Translations under genes and position numbers: made by a program | Notes under the pieces: model-generated | Databases searched by the model: none | Told to the model about the DNA's origin: nothing | The model's input: the letters and a program-made list of their open reading frames with translations, nothing else | Part shown: positions 12,115 to 13,973 of the stretch, in pieces | Numbering within the stretch: the first letter of the stretch is position 1 | How the letters are laid out: each line of letters begins with the position of its first letter | Origin: an uncultured Selenomonadaceae bacterium | Lineage (GTDB): Bacteria; Bacillota; Negativicutes; Selenomonadales; Selenomonadaceae | Length of the DNA stretch: 13,973 bases | NCBI GenBank assembly: GCA_905236595.1 | Contig: CAJORE010000202.1 | Coordinates: 1 to 13,973, forward strand | Reading direction: 5' to 3'

Positions 12115-13973
12115 ATGGGTACCAAGCAAAAATTCGACGAGCTTGCCTCGACCGATCAAAAAGTTTTAATCGGCATATACGGACCGCAAGTCAATCCGGA
12201 AGGACGAGGCTTAAGCCGCTACCCGATAAAATACGTCGTTGCCCTCAACACGGGCGAAGTGGCCGTTGCCCGAAAGATGGCGCAGACCCTTTATAAAGTC
12301 AAAGGTACGTTGATGCCGAATTTGTTCAATCGCGCCGTGGCCATCGCAACTTTGCGCCAAGACATTTTCCGCACCGGTTATTGCCAAACGGACGGCAACA
12401 AAACTTGGGCGGTAATCTTTGACACCAAAGGCGGACAAATCGAACAACAGCCCGTGCTTTTTCGCAACATGGAAAGCATGGACGATGACGAGATCGACGA
12501 AACCTTGGGAAAAATCGCCGCCGCCGATTTGCGCCAAAACATCGACTTACGCTACCCGTCGCTTATTCGCTTCACCGTTTGCCACACCGACGCCGACGAA
12601 TACGCCGTAATCGTAACAATGCCCTCGTTGCTTCAGGCAAACTTTGACTTTGCGGCGTTTATCCGGGTGGCGCTGGGGCATACACCGGCCAATGATGCCG
12701 AACAAGCGTGGCAAGATTCGCTGGCGACGGCTACCGCCACATCGTTGCCGGTTGTCAATTATTGGTCGCGCATCTTGAACCATTTGCCCGACATTCCGTT
12801 GTTGCCCGGCGCGAAATACGCATCTCCCGGCGCCGTACCGCGTGACGATGGGCAAACGGCATTCGTCATGAACATTCCCGCCGATATTTTATCCGAATTA
12901 AAAACCCGCGCCAAGTCAAATCGCCTGATGTTGGCGGCGATATTGGAAACGGCGTGGGCGCTGATGTTGCAAAATTTCAACAAGGTTCGCGACGTAACGT
13001 TCATCATTGTCCCCACAATGAAGGATGGTGACGAACGGCGACACAGCGGGAGCGTTATCCCCGTACGCGTAAACACACCCGAAGACATTATCGTTCGCAA
13101 TGTCATCGACGGCGCTTTCAAACAATTGGTGGTGTCAATGCCCTATGCCTGTTACGATCGCACGGCCATCGACCAAATCATCGTAAAGCAGGGCAAGAAT
13201 TTTGACCACATTCTTGATTTTTGCCACTTGGAAGGGCGCGACAAAAGATATTCGGAAATAATCGCCGAACCGGACGGCAAGGTTGTTTCCGTAACCTACC
13301 GCGATCTTAGAAGCATCAACCGCTTGAACGTCGTGTTCCGCTATGACGAAAACACTATTTCGGTATCTTTTTTCGGCAACAAAAACACCTTTGCCGTCAC
13401 CGACCTGGAATTTTTGGCGCGAAGTTATTTTTTGACGATCCGGCAAACGTTGACCGACTGGGATGCTCCGTTGGATTTCTTTGCCGAACGCTTGACGGCA
13501 CGGCAAAAAGCGGACGGAACAAAACCCGTCGGTATCGACCGCAAAGAACTGCAAAATTTCGTATCGACCCTGTCTTTGCTTAAGGATTGTGAAGTTGGCC
13601 TTATCATCGAAATAATGAATATCGTCGTACTGACAAAATATTTTGAGGGCGACCGAATCTCCGGCAGCGAAATCAAGGAAAATATGCTCTTTGTGTACGA
13701 AGGCCGTATCGCCCGAAACATTGACCTTGGCGACGGTTGGTACAATGTTCTTGACATCGTCAAAGAAAAACAATGGTTAAACGATACGGTTTTCATCGCC
13801 ACCGACGGCAAAAACGACGAATCATTTGAAGTTTTATCGGAATACGCCGTTGTGTTGTCGATACCGATTAAAGTGGTTCTTGCTTTGCTTAACAAACATT
13901 TGCCCTTTGCGATGGGCATAATCCATAGCCTGTCAAGAGTAACCGACCGCTACAGGAAACTGTGGATGCGCGC
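12115..13973 (+). CDS. Condensation-like domain (active site lost) fused to a cyclic-nucleotide-binding-like domain, 3' partial
   Basis: The frame is open for 619 codons to the window end, so the C-terminus is missing. Residues about 8-455 follow an NRPS condensation domain. ATLRQDIFRTGY (78-89) fits the RHExLRTxF motif. VVNYWSRILNHLPDIPLLP (213-231) and IPADILSELKTRAKSN (254-269) fit the mid-domain YWxxxL and helix. SVIPVRVNT (313-321) fits the GxFVNT region. At the HHxxxDG site, however, the sequence is PSLLQAN (170-176), so both catalytic-motif His and the DG are absent. Residues about 485-605 resemble a CNB (Crp-type) beta-roll: TLSLLKD, then YFEGDRISGSEIKENMLFVYEGRI (509-532), a final strand and C helix. 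No phosphate-binding cassette (GE..PRxA) is visible. No adenylation or carrier domain occurs in the visible part. It is probably a regulatory or scaffold pseudoenzyme; the function is unknown. The C-domain call is good and the CNB call moderate. Confidence 0.72.
   Translation, partial: MGTKQKFDELASTDQKVLIGIYGPQVNPEGRGLSRYPIKYVVALNTGEVAVARKMAQTLYKVKGTLMPNLFNRAVAIATLRQDIFRTGYCQTDGNKTWAVIFDTKGGQIEQQPVLFRNMESMDDDEIDETLGKIAAADLRQNIDLRYPSLIRFTVCHTDADEYAVIVTMPSLLQANFDFAAFIRVALGHTPANDAEQAWQDSLATATATSLPVVNYWSRILNHLPDIPLLPGAKYASPGAVPRDDGQTAFVMNIPADILSELKTRAKSNRLMLAAILETAWALMLQNFNKVRDVTFIIVPTMKDGDERRHSGSVIPVRVNTPEDIIVRNVIDGAFKQLVVSMPYACYDRTAIDQIIVKQGKNFDHILDFCHLEGRDKRYSEIIAEPDGKVVSVTYRDLRSINRLNVVFRYDENTISVSFFGNKNTFAVTDLEFLARSYFLTIRQTLTDWDAPLDFFAERLTARQKADGTKPVGIDRKELQNFVSTLSLLKDCEVGLIIEIMNIVVLTKYFEGDRISGSEIKENMLFVYEGRIARNIDLGDGWYNVLDIVKEKQWLNDTVFIATDGKNDESFEVLSEYAVVLSIPIKVVLALLNKHLPFAMGIIHSLSRVTDRYRKLWMR

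Noticed and set aside
11391..12125. 244-codon leftward frame running from the divergent region into the MATE gene
   Set aside because: It overlaps the MATE N-terminal region in another frame; the upstream part has no ribosome site or family match and would destroy the divergent promoter layout.
13135..13773. 212-codon leftward frame opposite the condensation-like gene
   Set aside because: The rightward frame is open for 619 codons, has a strong ribosome site and matches known folds, so this one is its antisense shadow.
1..13973. CRISPR array, insertion sequence, integrase, tRNA or rRNA
   Set aside because: No regularly spaced repeats, transposase-like frames, cloverleaf patterns or rRNA-like stretches were seen on reading both strands; no search tool was available.

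Overview
The window looks like chromosome from a Bacillota (Firmicutes) genome of roughly balanced base composition. The best clue is the leftward run dapF - yicC - remA - gmk - rpoZ - coaBC. RemA (DUF370) next to guanylate kinase, omega and CoaBC is a typical Firmicutes arrangement. A Gram-negative-type Firmicute (Negativicutes, e.g. Selenomonadales/Acidaminococcales) would fit, but that is inference and no marker here proves it.

Layout. (1) 1-194: leader of a rightward lysR-type regulator gene, with an extended -10 promoter, a hairpin that is a good intrinsic terminator for leftward transcripts, and a possible 3' end of an unidentified rightward ORF. (2) 195-1088: the LysR-type regulator. 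(3) 1100-2353, leftward and convergent with lysR: a shortened heavy-metal P-type ATPase relative in which every catalytic motif I can align is substituted. (4) 2354-2494: a short intergenic region packed with inverted repeats. (5) 2495-10456, leftward: a dense housekeeping operon, mostly with overlapping stop and start codons. In transcription order it encodes DapF (lysine/peptidoglycan precursor), YicC (endoribonuclease), RemA-like regulator, Gmk (GMP kinase), RpoZ (RNA polymerase omega), CoaBC (coenzyme A), a Cache-GGDEF diguanylate cyclase, and a class B penicillin-binding protein with a PASTA domain. (6) 10496-11866, leftward: a MATE efflux pump 39 bp upstream of dapF. (7) 11867-12114: the divergent regulatory region. 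(8) 12115 to the right edge, rightward: the 5' 619 codons of a large protein joining an NRPS condensation-like domain, whose HHxxxDG active site is missing, to a cyclic-nucleotide-binding-like domain. It is cut by the window end.

How it fits together. The central operon ties cell-wall synthesis (DapF, PBP), nucleotide and cofactor supply (Gmk, CoaBC), transcription (RpoZ, RemA) and c-di-GMP signalling into one leftward unit. The diguanylate cyclase and PBP reading frames overlap by 4 nt, so they are probably translationally coupled. Two small proteins in the operon (RemA and RpoZ) carry unusual charged extensions of about 65 residues.

The most unusual items are the condensation/CNB-like fusion with a lost active site and the catalytically dead P-type ATPase relative. 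Both look like pseudoenzymes kept as intact reading frames. No rRNA, tRNA, CRISPR array, insertion sequence or integrase was seen.
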